From Thuidium tamariscinum (Eukaryota > Streptophyta > Bryopsida > Hypnales > Thuidiaceae): a DNA stretch of 64,000 nucleotides. Of the stretch, positions 34,763 to 46,825 are shown in pieces (within the stretch, counting starts at the first letter, position 1; every line of letters begins with the position of its first letter). The stretch is taken from NCBI GenBank assembly GCA_947034885.2, contig OX344753.2:4526001-4590000 (forward strand). The letters run 5' to 3'. The position numbers were made by a program, and so were the translations under genes. The notes beneath the pieces are model-generated. The model ran no database searches. It had not been told where the DNA came from and saw only the letters and a program-made list of their open reading frames with translations.

Positions 34763-35206
34763 CACCACCTTCATTCAAAGCTACTATAAGGTTTTCAAAG
34801 CAACCAACAAGAGTTGAAGAGTCTATTTGAAGCAAGCAATGAAAGTTGACCATTTTGTGTTTCAAGGGAGTTTGTTGAAAAGGAGTCCAGGGGGGATAAG
34901 TCTCTTATGTTTTCATCTTTTGAAAATTCATTGAATATTGTATTAGTATCATAAAATTATCAAATGACTTACATCAGGGTTTTCTTGAGTAGGTTCAACA
35001 TTCTTAATCTTAAAAGGATAGGCTAGTTATTCTAAAAACCAACCTTTTGGTACCATAATAGTCATGTACTTAGGAAAAATCAAGGGCATTGATTAGAGGG
35101 CAACTATTGTATAAGATCTCCTCTTTTCACACAAAATTTCAAGGATGAATATATACACATCTTTGTCATCTATCAAACATTTAATCTTTGTGGAAACACT
35201 AAAGGA
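34763..35206. other. AT-rich intergenic; no gene seen
   Basis: No recognisable frame or repeat ends between the solo LTR and the TTAA element at 35211. Confidence 0.45.
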
Positions 35207-35210
35207 TTAA

Positions 35211-35420
35211 CTCTTAAATGATGGACCAGTGATTGAGGAAATCATGAATTTTGATATCATGAGGATTATTGGTTCAAAAATATTCAAAAACACTTATTGG
35301 AAGTCAAAGCACTACAAAAGATCTTATGTGTCTATCCTTAATTATGAGGATGAATAGTTTCATTTTAGTCCTACATACAAATTCTCTCTCATACATCAAC
35401 GAAAAAATGGCCTCCATGGA
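35211..35420 (-). mobile_element. TTAA-flanked MITE, inverted diverged copy of the 222-bp family
   Basis: 210 bp between TTAA (35207-35210) and TTAA (35421-35424). In reverse complement it gives GGACTAAAATGAAACTATTC and GCTTTGACTTCCAATAAG, as in the copies at 2725 and 28010. Confidence 0.65.
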
Positions 35421-35439
35421 TTAACTTAAAGGAAAAACA

Positions 35440-35810
35440 TCCAATACTGCACCTATACCTTACATTGGATCCTAGAAATACTCATCCAAAACCATCCCCT
35501 AGAGTGCATTTAATGTCTATGCCAAATGCTTGACTTTAATTCGTTGATGCATATATATCAAGGACACTTACCAAAATCTGATTGGTTTATTATTGATTTT
35601 AGTAATGTTTAGATTTGGGGACATCTATAGAACATTTTCAATGGTCTAAGGAGCCAATACTTTAGAACATCATAGAAATTCCATATGACATTTGAAAAAT
35701 CTATTTTTTAAAAATATTCAATATTTTCAATTTCTAATACTAGAAAAATGTTATTTTTAGATAAATGCCTCCGACTATGCTAAATTCCTTATTTGGACGG
35801 TTTTGGGTAT
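35440..35810 (-). repeat. Inverted fragment of the dispersed repeat, next to the bZIP promoter
   Basis: Reverse complement of 27000-27330: TTTTCAATGGTCTAAGGAGC, TAATACTAGAAAAATGTTA and AATTCCTTATTTGGACGG all have counterparts in that order. Confidence 0.6.
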
Positions 35811-36179
35811 TTCCCCCGTACCCAATAAAGCATCATTTGAAGCACTGGCAGGGGCAGCAAAATTGTCGGTTTTTAATGCTTATATCTTATTATTATTATC
35901 GATTGATTCGATACGCAAAGCGATGAGTATGGCACCCCACATATAGCCTTGGAGGACATAGGGCCACAAATCGTACCCCGTTAGTAGGAGCGGGGACGGC
36001 TTTCGTGGATCTTTGGAGACTCAAAGAGTGAAAGGCATCGCTCCCCCCGCACCCTTGCTGGTGGATCCCAAGCTCACATGCTTTCCAAACTAAAATGCTT
36101 TTTCTAGAATCACTTCTTCCGCCATTCTTAACCTGCATGTTTCGCCTCAATTGTAGCTCCAATTCGATGCTTTGATCTC

Positions 36180-37295
36180 TCTCTGAGTTCCAGCGTCGTG
36201 CGATTCGCGCACCATTGTTCAGAAGAATCCTGCTTCCCGATGCCCTAAACCCTTTTTGCGCTTCAAGCTTCTCCGAGATTTGCGTCGTGGTTGAGAATTG
36301 TGAAATTCAGGAGCTGAGCGTGACGAGTGCTGGGAAACGGACACGCAGGTGAGTTGAACGTTTGTGCGTTTGGTTTGATTTTGGGGTTTGGGAGGTTTTA
36401 GGGTTTGGGGCTGGTTGGTTTCATGGTGGGGTTTAGTTGCTGGGGTTTGATTTTCAAAATTAGGTTGGAATTGGCTTGGAATCTAGGTTTTGTATGCTAG
36501 AATCTTAGAGATTTGTTTGATTGTGGCGACTTTAGGCAATGAGGGAAGTCGATCGGTTACGTTCTTTTGGTCTTTGTTGTCTCTAGAGGTTTTGAGGTTC
36601 TCTGTTGTAGCACGTTTTCATGGTTACCCGGAAATATGATTACGAAGGGAATGGTTGTAGAGTCGATGAACAGGGATGCCTTATGAAGATGCTTGGGGTA
36701 GCCAGGAACTGTACCTTCACATCAAAACCTAATTGGGTTCAACATTTGGAGGAGCTACATTATACCAAGTTACATAGACTGCAGAATTCAGACGTCTAGG
36801 CTTACACTTTACGCGTAGTGATCCTTAGTTACTATTCCAATATCGTCTTGTGAGTTTTTAACAGACCTACTTTGGTTCTGTATGTTGCGAACGGACCTGT
36901 ATCGATTATAGAATGGAATAAAAAAGAGGAGGTTTCGTAGATAGAATGGAGTGGAATTGGAATACTGGGAAGCGGGACACTTTGTTCAATTGGGACTAAA
37001 CGCAATCGTTATGCATTCGTTGATCTTGGTGATCCTCTTTGTGTGCATTTTCAGACCGGCTGTGATTCCGTAAGTTTCAAATGAGTGTTATCAGTGAGTC
37101 TCTTTTGATGGTTCGCATTGAATGCTAAGGATGGGCTTCGTGTTGTCAGGGTATGTATTTCATTTCATGTGAAGGGCAGAGTCTCGCTCTTGATGGTTCT
37201 CATTGAATTCTAAGGATGAACTTTGTGCTGCCAGGTTACATATTTCATTTCAACTGAAGGTGGCGGTGATCAAATTGCAAGACTGAGGCGATAGA
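36180..37295 (+). promoter_or_regulatory. bZIP promoter and 5' leader with probable leader introns
   Basis: A likely leader exon ends at 36348 with a strong donor (ACGCAG|GTGAGT). An acceptor TTTTCAG ends at 37054, with a second donor (ATTCC|GTAAGT) at 37070. Acceptor candidates follow at 37149 (TTGTCAG) and 37234 (CTGCCAG), inside a tandem duplication. A telo-box-like TTTTAGGGTTT occurs near 36396. I did not find the palindromic zinc-deficiency element (TGTCGACA) in this stretch. The transcription start is not determined. Confidence 0.45.
37096..37260 (+). repeat. Two-copy tandem duplication of 83 bp in the bZIP leader
   Basis: 37096-37176 and 37179-37260 share GAGTCTC, TTGATGGTTC, CATTGAAT, CTAAGGATG, TATTTCATTTCA, TGAAGG. 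Each copy has its own possible 3' splice site (TTGTCAG and CTGCCAG). Confidence 0.75.
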
Positions 37296-38415
37296 ATGGA
37301 TGACGGGGAGCTGGAGTTTACGGACCATGATGTGTTTGCTGGCTGCAGCCTGTGCGACTTGCCATCCACACCCACTTTGACGGGCTCCATGGAGAGTTTC
37401 CTGGACGAGATGCTACGCAACACTCACTCGTGCACACACACGCACACATGCAACCCCCCAACAGGGCCAGACGACACGCACACTCACACGTGCTACCACA
37501 CTCACACGCAGCTGTTCGCAGGAGGTGAGGAAGACTCCTCTGCAGACAAATCGGAGACTCCAACGAGCCACAACAGCAAGAAGCGACCGCTGGGGAACCG
37601 CGAGGCTGTGCGCAAGTACCGCGAGAAGAAGAAGGCACACACGGCGTACCTCGAGGAGCAGGTGCATCACCAGTACTTGTAGCTCTCGTATAAATACTTT
37701 TCATGACGTTTTTTGAACTCCTTGTAAGGTAGGGACTCCACTATCCGTACAGTATACTAGATGCTCCATTGACCATTCTGGTGAGGTGAGCTTTGATTTG
37801 CGCTAAGGGTGAGAATACTTAAATCTATTGACATTTAGTTTTTTGCTATTTATTCTTAGCTTAAATATGCATAATTTTAGATGGTGCAAGTTTCTAGATT
37901 GGTGTAGGGAGAGGTTCATATTTTTCATGTATGATGAATGGAACCTGTCCCTTACTATATGGTGAAGGGAGACTTTACATTTACCGTATATCAAGGTTTT
38001 ATTTGCAATGTTTTGACATAAGTAAGGTTAACAGGTGAACCACCTGCGGGCGCTCAACCAGCAGCTGGTGAAGCGGCTGCAAGGACAAGCCTCCCTGGAG
38101 TCTGAGGTCGTGCGTCTGCGTTCACTGCTATCCGAGTTTCGTGGTCGAATTGATGCAGAGATTGGCCAGGGCAAATGTGCCACTGGGAATGCACTTGCAG
38201 CACGAACCAGTGCCGAGTGCGAGCCTGCGTCTTCAAACGCGTTCTGTCTGAGCACGGTGGCTGTCCCTTGCATTGTTGCAGATGTCCCTTGCTTGCACTC
38301 CTCAGCAGGAGCGCGAGCTCCGGCGACTCCGAGCTTGGAAGCCGGAAAGTGGAATGGGAGCGGACACGGGCCAGACTGCGTGCGGACGGATTCCACTATC
38401 ATGCATTTGAGCTAG
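37296..38415 (+). CDS. bZIP19: F-group bZIP transcription factor, zinc-deficiency regulator (bZIP19/23-like)
   Basis: Exon 1 37296-37661, exon 2 38035-38415; both sides of the intron keep phase 0 and give LEEQ-VNHLRALNQQLVKRLQ. 248 aa (the Arabidopsis relatives are about 260). Residues 46-70 are the Cys/His-rich zinc sensor motif: CTHTHTC (46-52), then HTHTCYHTH (62-70). In Arabidopsis this motif binds zinc and keeps the factor inactive when zinc is sufficient; under deficiency the dimer activates ZIP transporter and nicotianamine synthase genes. Basic region NREAVRKYREKKK (101-113); the leucine zipper spans the exon junction and continues through LVKRLQ...LESEVVRLRSLL. The C-terminus has several cysteines. 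The start has the family's MDDGELEF-like opening. It converges with the methyltransferase gene. Nuclear protein. Very confident on family. Confidence 0.95.
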
Positions 38416-40290
38416 AACTCTCTTGTACTCTCTATCTATCTCTAGTCTATTGTCGATAAGCCAGGACCATATATTAATTTTGAAGGCCAAACAAGTAAGC
38501 ATTTTTGTTGTGGTAGCTCCAATACCTACTTGTGCGTCTTTCACTGTTGGTGAAGGATGGTAGCGGTAGATCAATGTAGTAGTGAGCTGGAGACAACTTT
38601 GCATCTCTCATTCATTTTGGGACAGTGTCGGGAACGTCGAGACTCCGGTGGAATGAGTCTGAGGTTCTTCTGGCGAGGTCTGCCCAGAGTGTGTATATAA
38701 CTGCTGCTAACGAGCTAAACGTCGTCTGCGTTGTCGATGCCATGTTATGGCTTTGCTTCGAGTTACTGTTCTAGATGCGCTCGTTGAAAGGTGATATGGC
38801 TCGGTCTTACTACAAAATTATTAGCCTATTCTGTGTTATGATAGCACGACTGAAGAGAGAAGCTGGTTGCGAAGATCATGAATACGGGTGAAGAATCCGG
38901 TGAATTCTCCCAGTTGAAGAAGTGATTTACATGTGGCTGCTGGATCAAGCACCTACATATCGTTTCTCGGTCATATATTTCTTGTGTGGACAGAATAAAG
39001 TGCACACGTTTGCCTCTGTACCCGAGGTATTATACAAGAAGGTGAGCCAATGAGCATGACTAATCCTATTGAATTTATACTCCATTGGTGGCGTGTTTGT
39101 CACTATAGGACCTCTGCTCACGAGGTTGGTTGCCAAATCACTACGAACGCTCTTAGAACGTTGTAGAAGAGAGGTACGTTCATGGTATTATTTTTCTGAC
39201 TTGTTTAGCAGACTCCCAAGAGTTTCGTGTTTGTATTGCTTTAGTATTTTCGTACACTAACCTGTTTGACATTAGATCACTGGGTTGTTGTGTAAGATAA
39301 GACGTCGTTTGACATCTCAAATTTTAATAGTTTTGGATTTGCCCCAACTTGGTTTAAACGGAAGACTACCCTCCGACGTTGTCTGTCTTCGCTGTCTCCC
39401 TTGTCATCTTTGAGTTGGGTCATCGGTGGACCCAGAGGAAGTTGTAAATTTTCAGTTGGGGTTGAATTCTTCTTCATGCAATGAGCTGTAGTTACATTTT
39501 GGGGCAGGGCAATCATTGTTCTCATGTTCAAGTTGGGTATAACTCGTGGTTGGCATTTTGGTTTGGCATTGTGTTTGTTTCGTAGTCTGATTTGGTCTAT
39601 TTGTCTCTGATCAAAATTGATGCCGCAAACGTAGGATACAGGTCTCATGACAGAGTATTTGTACAAGCTTGGTCAGAAGTGTGAGAGTATGCCCTACTGA
39701 CCTCAAATTGCATGTATCGTAGTCTACTGATGTTGGGTCACTTGGGTGTGCCTGTTGGTCGGACGTAAGTTCCTGTAGTCTGAATTTTGGCTTTTCGGGG
39801 TGCTGTGAGGCTGAGACGTCTTAATGTTTTTATCGCCTGAACGCCGCCTGCACCAAATAATGGCGTTTGGATAACTTACGTACAGCGTATGCAATGATTA
39901 CAAAGCATTTTTGTGAATTGAAGAAGACATGTGACTTTATCTTTGAATAACTCAAATTACTATTCGTTCACATAGTAAGCATACGAAGTGAAAAAATTTG
40001 ACTAGCCACTCCATGGTCATGGCCCAAGTGTTTGAAGGTTGAAGTGAATTGTGTTGCAATCATCATATGTAGTCAATGGGACCTGCATTGTTACAATCTA
40101 AAATTTTGAGAATGTAGACCAAAATACTGAACAACTGTAGATAGGGTAACAGATGAATTCGTCACAGTTGATTCCGCTGCAATGATGCTCAACAGCACGA
40201 TCCATACGAGTATCTGGTAATCGCATTTCTTAACGACTTCGACCCAAAGACTTCGGTCCATGTTCCAATAGAATCCCAATGTTCTTTGAA
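38416..40290. other. Intergenic between two convergent genes
   Basis: Contains the 3' UTRs of the bZIP (+) and methyltransferase (-) genes. A minus-strand 129-codon frame (39277-39666) has no family resemblance, no splice context and unusual composition, so I do not call it. No repeat ends noticed. Confidence 0.5.
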
Positions 40291-43200
40291 TTATTTTTTC
40301 TTGAAAAGATAATGTCCTACTCCCCATTCTTCGCCATTTTTGAAGGCAAACATCTCCGCCACCGCAATGAAAAATGTGCGCCAATTCGCAACCCACTTGG
40401 TGGCGTCGGCTTCACCATATGTTTTGACAAATATGGGGCGAATCACTTTGAGTTGAGCGTCCATCTTCAGCAACCATCCTTCGCTGCAAACACGAACATT
40501 ACAACCAATCATGTACTATATTGCTTAAAAAGGCTGAACCGATACACTGGACTCGCTTTTCATGGCAGGGCCACACAGGCTTTGAAGATGGACTGCCAAA
40601 CAATCTCAGGTAGAACCTGATCATGGAAATAGGAGAGACAAAAACAATTCATTTAACATTGTTTGCAAGGCTCTAGTTTGTCACTGGTACGATTCTCCCG
40701 GCCACTTCGGAACTGTAGGGATGACGATGACTAACATTTGAGAAACTGACTGCTAGTTGAAGAACTCAAGGTAAAATTTTAAAAATCAAGCTATTTTAGT
40801 GCGAACATATTAGATCTAGACTTTTGCATTCACTCATTTTACAGAAATGTTCTGCCAATCAGAGTTCCTGCCTTGAGTGACCCTGCCATCGGAAGGTCAT
40901 ATTATGGTCCAAAAAAGCCATGCAACAAAGGCTACCTACCAGGTCATGAATGCCTCTCATACCTGGTGCGGGCGTAATGGGTTCCATTTACAAACCATTG
41001 GTTCACAATTGATACGTCATCCTGAAAACATAAGCACGACACACCAATTGCAGTATGAGTGTTCAAACAGATCACATGAACACCCATTTCTGAGCACCTG
41101 CAAATTCATATATACTACCCTTCTCCATACAGAAGTCATTGCTACAAGAACAAGGTATGCGACCTTGATCAGTAAAAGAAGGATTTTTTATGCCTCTTGA
41201 ATCTCTGAAAGAAGCATTCGTAGTAAAGTACACGAATGATAAGAGAGATTTGATACCTGGAAGTAGAGGAGAAGATTGCTCGAGGGCATGGTTCCGCCAG
41301 TGAAAAAGTTTCGGCTCATCCAGTCATCTTCTCCTTGGTCCTGGACATGTAACGAGGAGGATTGCCGACAATTTAAGCAATTGTTCATATATCCAGGTTT
41401 GATGTACATTACGTCAATATGAGGGTCACAGGAAAGGAGATTTTGTTGTCCAATTTAGAGTGAACACAATCTTTGGAAATTCGTAAAATAATATATGACT
41501 TGTCAAAGTAGAAAAGCCTGAACAACCTATTTCCGTCATCTAAACGTGGTGTTACGTTTTGAACGAGACAAAGGGAATAAGTTTCTGACGGTTTCGATAC
41601 CCTATACATTATTGCTACGCCTTCAGCGACACGTGGATCACCACAATATTCAGAGTCAGGCAAAGCAGAAAAGCACGATGAAACAACGTCTTGCAAACCT
41701 ACCTCAAAATGGTACGGAATAGATTTATGCAGAAATATATGTATAAAGAGAAGGCCTTCAGGCTTCAACCAAGAAGACATTTTCTTCAACAGCTTTTCAT
41801 AGTTCTTCATATGCTGCAAAAAAGAGAAAAAAACACAAAACCATACTTCGGTAAGGATCACGCGCACTAGATGAGTAAACCTCTTCTCTAGTACAGCCAC
41901 TGTGAAGAGTTTGAGAAACAGACGAACCCACCTCAAACATTTCAATGGACAAAATGCGATCATACGTGCTATCAGCGTTGAAGACGTTCATGTCGCATGT
42001 GATTATTGTAACATTTGACAATCCTCGTTTGCTGCAATACAAAAGCTCCCCTGATTCAGTAATTCCTAAAACTTCACACTAATACAATGCAAAATTCAAA
42101 ACAATCGTTGGCCAATGAAGCAGTTCGCCCTTTTCTATAAACAGGTGCACTGACAAAGTACTAGTCCTCCTTCATTCTACAGTCACTCATATGCAACATA
42201 TGCACCTATAATTCCCTCATATTCTTTCCAAAAATTCCTCCCATTCAATGGAAGAATGCGCACAATGGCTGATTCCAAGGTGTCCCAGGCGGGGGCTCCC
42301 AAAAGAAAGTTAGGTTTACCTATTTTACAGATGAAAACCAAACCCAGGATGCAGAAAGAGCCGTGTTCATTCCAAATACCTGCATTCTTCCGAAATAAAG
42401 GCCTTCTGGGTCTCAGAGTTGGAGACACCAGTGATTGTGCAATTGGGGAACTTTTCAGCAATGTACATGGAGAGTGAGCCCCATCCGCAGCCCACGTCTA
42501 GAACGGACTGCCCATCCTTCAGTTGGGACCTCTCCACGTAAAGCGCAAGCATGGCCTCCTCTGCCTCATCCAAGGAGGAGTCCTTCTTCGGAAAGTAGGC
42601 CGAGCTGCAATCATTTCCAAACTATTGAATAAACGACTTGAATTCTTGTCTCTAACCTTAACATGAGAGACTAATAAGTGGATCAATCTAAGGTATCAGC
42701 ACCTAGCATCTAATTGTGACCTATTTTTTCAGCACTTTGAAAATTCAGAGTCTATTCATACGGAGTCCAAAAATGCATTCCCAGAGAATCTAGAATCTCC
42801 GTCCAACCACCAACACGATCCAACAAAAACTTTGACAGTTCAATAAGAACTTACCACCTCAGACCCTTCACCGGAGCATATAGGTGTTTTTACCTTCGTT
42901 TCCAATGAAAATGACACTCAGCAATGGCTCCAAAATAATTAGAGTTCTACTTTCCAATGAAATGAGACATGTGTTCAAGCCACAAGAGAACATTGGAGCT
43001 TCATCATTCGAAAGTGAACAAATTCCTTTTGTCCACCTATTAGACAACCTTCGAATGACACTACTCCAACGACATCTGAAAACTCGAAATCTCGATTTGG
43101 ATTCGACCACACACTTGCAATCAATCCGCCATTTCTGTACTTCGACTCTCTATTTCTTGAGCACGCCCAATGCTACTACCAAAGGAAGTCGAACTCTTCA

Positions 43201-43692
43201 TTCGTACCTGTACTTGAGACGTTTTCCTAGTACGAGCTGATAAAACTCCGTGGGCACTTCATAGTGTTGCGCATTGGCGTCCTCGGTGTTCACCGCAATT
43301 GGCATCTCCTTCAATGCTAGAAAACCACCCCAACAATGTCACATCCAACCTTCCAAGTCTCAAAGCACCTCTCAATTCTTGAACTAACCCCAAACCCAAG
43401 AACCCATGAGAGAATCCAGACAAAAGAACAGAGCTGGAGAGGAGAATCGATAGAACAAGCAAGTAAAGCAAAACAAACACGGCAGGGGGATTGACTTGTT
43501 TGTAGGTTCCTGACATTGAACAAAGGCGAGGAGATGTTGCATCTGCGCTTCGAAGGTGGGCAGAGTGATTTCCCTGAGCCGCCCTTCCAGGAGCTGCCGG
43601 ACGCCATAGCGCAGGAGCGCGTCAGGAATGACGTTCCGCTGCAGCGCACTCATGCTCAGCCGCAAGGCCGCATCGCGCAAGCTCGTCGCCAT
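40291..43692 (-). CDS. SAM-dependent methyltransferase, coclaurine N-methyltransferase / cyclopropane-fatty-acid-synthase-like
   Basis: Eight exons on the minus strand: 43692-43515, 43316-43208, 42604-42380, 42031-41932, 41813-41703, 41340-41257, 41021-40963, 40483-40291. Joined in phase they give 352 aa, the length of the plant family (about 355). Start MATSLRDAALRL is followed by the conserved RNVIPDALLR. The SAM site is VLDVGCGWGS (129-138); further family marks are SIEMFEHMKNYEKLL, FFTGGTMPS, SNLLLYFQ, W....NGTHYART and the end GHYLFKKK. The family methylates small amines in alkaloid-making plants and is related to bacterial cyclopropane synthases; plants without such alkaloids also carry it and its substrate there is unclear. 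Cytosolic, no signal peptide. A TTAA transposon lies 379 bp upstream of the start codon. Confidence 0.93.
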
Positions 43693-44066
43693 CGATATCG
43701 CCAGGAGATTTCCAAGCTTCCAAACTCCGGCACCCCAACAACAATGAGAATATAAGTAATCAATCCGTCTCGCAGCTTAGAAAGGAGGATGAGGTCACGC
43801 CATTTGGCCGCTCAGTCTACAGAATGCCATCAAGCAGTGGGCTCGTGCAGTACGGAGAGGATCAAATGCAGAGGAAAAGGAGAAACATGTGCAAACGAGA
43901 GAGCGAGCAAGCGACAAAGTTAAAGTTACCGTGACGAGTTTCTGGCGCCATGGCCACGTCAAAGATGCACAGGTTCCTCAGTGGGACGGAATTGCTCTGC
44001 AAAAGTGCCCACAAGATGCGGGAGTCTTGGGACGTCATGAGGAGTCTGTTTTTATCTTCATTATTT
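43693..44066 (-). promoter_or_regulatory. Methyltransferase promoter region
   Basis: Upstream sequence of the minus-strand gene, bounded by the transposon at 44071. No specific motif is claimed. An 88-codon frame (43862-44128, minus) runs into the transposon and is not considered real. Confidence 0.35.
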
Positions 44067-44070
44067 TTAA

Positions 44071-44707
44071 CCCCTAAAATGTCCAAGGCCTCTTCTGAGC
44101 TTCTAGGAATTTGCTCAAACTTTAACAAAAAGCCAACATTTTGATAAGCTTCATTAATTTTTTTGAAATGAAACCTTACAAATTCAAACTAGAGATCACT
44201 TAGAAAAAGAAAACATAGCAATATCACTTTTGGATTGAAAAATTGTAATATTTGATCAGGAAGGTGTTAAAATTGCAAAAGTGACTTGAAGTCTTTCAAT
44301 CCTCTTTTCACATTTCAAATCTAAAAAGTTAGTCATAAAAAAAATATGAGGTTAAAGAAACTAACATGCATAACGTCAATCAATTTATAGCTTCCTAGAA
44401 TTTACTCTACAATTTTTTAAGTGAATTTCTAATGTGGTTTTCACTTTAAGATCTAATGTGTTTGAGGTTCATTTTCAAGATACCCCAACACTACAAAGAG
44501 TCAAGATTACAATAGACATCCATGCACAAAATCTTGAATAGAAAAATCATAATCAATCATTTTCAAGATTAGTTTTTTTATATTTAAAGTAGACTTCAAA
44601 AAGAAGTTTTCAAAGATATAAACTATTAGTAAAAGAAACTCAATTAGGTTTTATTTAACTTCTAAGTTTTGCAAAAACAAGATATTTATGCCTTTAACAT
44701 TTAGGGG
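44071..44707 (+). mobile_element. 637-bp TTAA-flanked element, copy 2
   Basis: Exactly 637 bp between TTAA (44067-44070) and TTAA (44708-44711). Ends CCCCTAAAATGTCCAAGG and, in reverse complement, CCCCTAAATGTTAAAGG. It matches 23908-24544 in reverse complement over its full length. It inserted 379 bp upstream of the methyltransferase start codon. Confidence 0.87.
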
Positions 44708-44711
44708 TTAA

Positions 44712-46489
44712 GGCAACGCACAAAACAATGCATTGTAGAGTAGAGAAGCTAGTATTTACATCCATTGGCAAGGATGAAACATGCCAGATGGAGATGAAAG
44801 TGCATATATTCATCTAAAAGTCAATAAGTCCATATACAATAGAGCATTATTTTTTCTATCTTATGTAGCAATTGAGAAATTTTATCCATTGAAAACCAAA
44901 GAATCTATCACTCAATATTCCCTCCAAAAAATTATACAAAGTATCTCTTTTGGTCAATAAAATGCCTCTCGAAACAACATTGTTGTTCACATGGCACGAA
45001 GGTAAAAGTTTGGATCTAATTAAATCTAAGGTAAATTATTTTGGCAACTTTTTATCACCCAAAATTGATGTGGTTCAAGGGTAGCAATACAAATAATTGA
45101 CTTTTCAGTGAGGCTTTTGGAAAAAAAATTTGTCTCTTCCATTCAAGCTACAACTAAGAATTTGCCAAATCTTTCTTATTATAAAAATAGCAAAATAGAG
45201 GGCCTTGTAATCATAGTGAATTGCCACTTGAGCAATATGTAAAAATTGAAATTTTTTTATTATGCCCAATGCTATTCACCCTCAAATTCTACAAAGTGAA
45301 GAATAATCATTTATAATCATCACTATCCCAAATCATCATCTATATTTAGACTTAAAAGCAACATTGAATCCTAGATTTCAATGATGTAAGATGTTTACAA
45401 TAAATCACAATTGAAAGTATAGGAAAGTCCAATATTTGATCATTTTTGGTACACTTGCAAACAATACAAACTTTGTAATTTTATAATTTGGTCATATAGT
45501 ATTCAATTTAGGCATTCTAAAGCGTATTGGAATCCTCTTTCACCCACCAATAAGATTCTATCAATGTAATTTATGTTCAGTAATTATATCAATACATAAT
45601 TACTAGTTGTGGTAATTATAGGTGCACTAATCTTAGGTGTGATAGGTTGTTTGAAAAATTACACATATGACCTCAAATTGTTCTTATGAGAAATCTCAAT
45701 ATTTATACATGGCACTATATAATGGTAAAGTAATACAGCCTTTGATGAATGGTTTAATTAGGATCTTTTCATGAGAGATTCAAATAAAGATCTATAGGAT
45801 ATATCAAAGAGTTTCATCAAGTGCAAATAGACAAATCTAACCTCTTTAGAACAAGTGATAAAATTGCAAGTCTTTAGCTATAGAAAGAACCCTAAATCTA
45901 CAAATTTGAGTCACATATGAGGTTGTCTAGCCACTAGGTGTCTATGAGATGCAAATGTGTCAAATGTAGACATGGTCACATAAATGTCTCATGACATGCA
46001 AAAAATTTGAATTTTATCAAGGGGTCATATTATTTCCCCATGTGTGCTTCTAATTATGAACCATTGCATATTATTTGCACATTTAGAATTACTTTATGTC
46101 TTTGCATTTCTACACATTTGTCATCACTCATCTCTACATCTACACTCATTTCTAAATTCATGTGCATGTGTTAGAAGAAATGCCTATATCTACATCCATG
46201 CATCTACACTCAAAGCCTTATGTCTACATTATAGGTTCAAATTGGTAGCAAAAATGTCAACCAATATGAACAAAATAAGTCCACATCAATTTTTTTTCTT
46301 AGCAACATTGAGTCAATTGTATATTGACCACATCAAACAAGCAACACCTTTATTGGACATGTAATTTGGATGGATAGATAGGCAATTGATCTACTTGATG
46401 TAACTAGCCTAAATTCTTTTAGTATTGACTATGTGTCCAGTATACAAAATCAAATTATAATCTATAATGCAATAATATAGAATAAATAA
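44712..46489. other. AT-rich intergenic; no gene seen
   Basis: One plus-strand 106-codon frame (46044-46364) is rich in H/L/C and low in gene-like codon use. I do not recognise it and treat it as chance. Confidence 0.45.
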
Positions 46490-46825
46490 AATTTAATAAA
46501 TCTCGGGTATCAAAGGGATTGGTATGTAGTTGACAAAGTTGATGTAGGTTACAAAAATTATGATTTCAAAGCCGAACAAATTCTAAAAATTGTTGTCAAT
46601 AGCATCTTTAAACTCCATTGTGACTCCAAAGGTAAGTTTGATGAAATTTTCAACCTTGATGTTGAAAATTTGAAACTCAAAAATCTACTTTGTAGGTGTC
46701 AATTGAATGAAGTTCATGACCACAACTTTTGGAGGGGGGACTCCCTTTCATATTTTGCCTACATGTGTAATAATGATGCATTAATGGAGGACTATTTATC
46801 TTGTAAAATAGATTGTAAGACATGA
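46490..46825 (+). pseudogene. Unidentified 111-codon open stretch, possible exon or gene relic
   Basis: Open from 46490 to the TGA at 46823-46825, with no ATG in the first two thirds. It reads ...GYQRDWYVVDKVDVGYKN..., ...KLHCDSKGKFDEIF..., ...HDHNFWRGDSLSYFAYM... . Composition is protein-like in an otherwise AT-rich desert. A GTAAGT lies within it (AAAG|GTAAGT at about 46631), so it could be a former exon. No family recognised. Confidence 0.3.

Noticed and set aside
38028-38402. 124-codon minus-strand frame
   Set aside because: Exact antisense shadow of bZIP exon 2.
39277-39666. 129-codon minus-strand frame between the bZIP and methyltransferase genes
   Set aside because: No family resemblance, lies in likely 3' UTR sequence, and no splice or start context supports it.
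40279-40620. 113-codon plus-strand frame
   Set aside because: Antisense of methyltransferase exon 8 and its intron.
42884-43240. 118-codon plus-strand frame
   Set aside because: Lies across intron 2 and exon 2 of the methyltransferase on the opposite strand, with no similarity.
46044-46364. 106-codon plus-strand frame
   Set aside because: Low-complexity residue use in AT-rich DNA and no recognisable motif.
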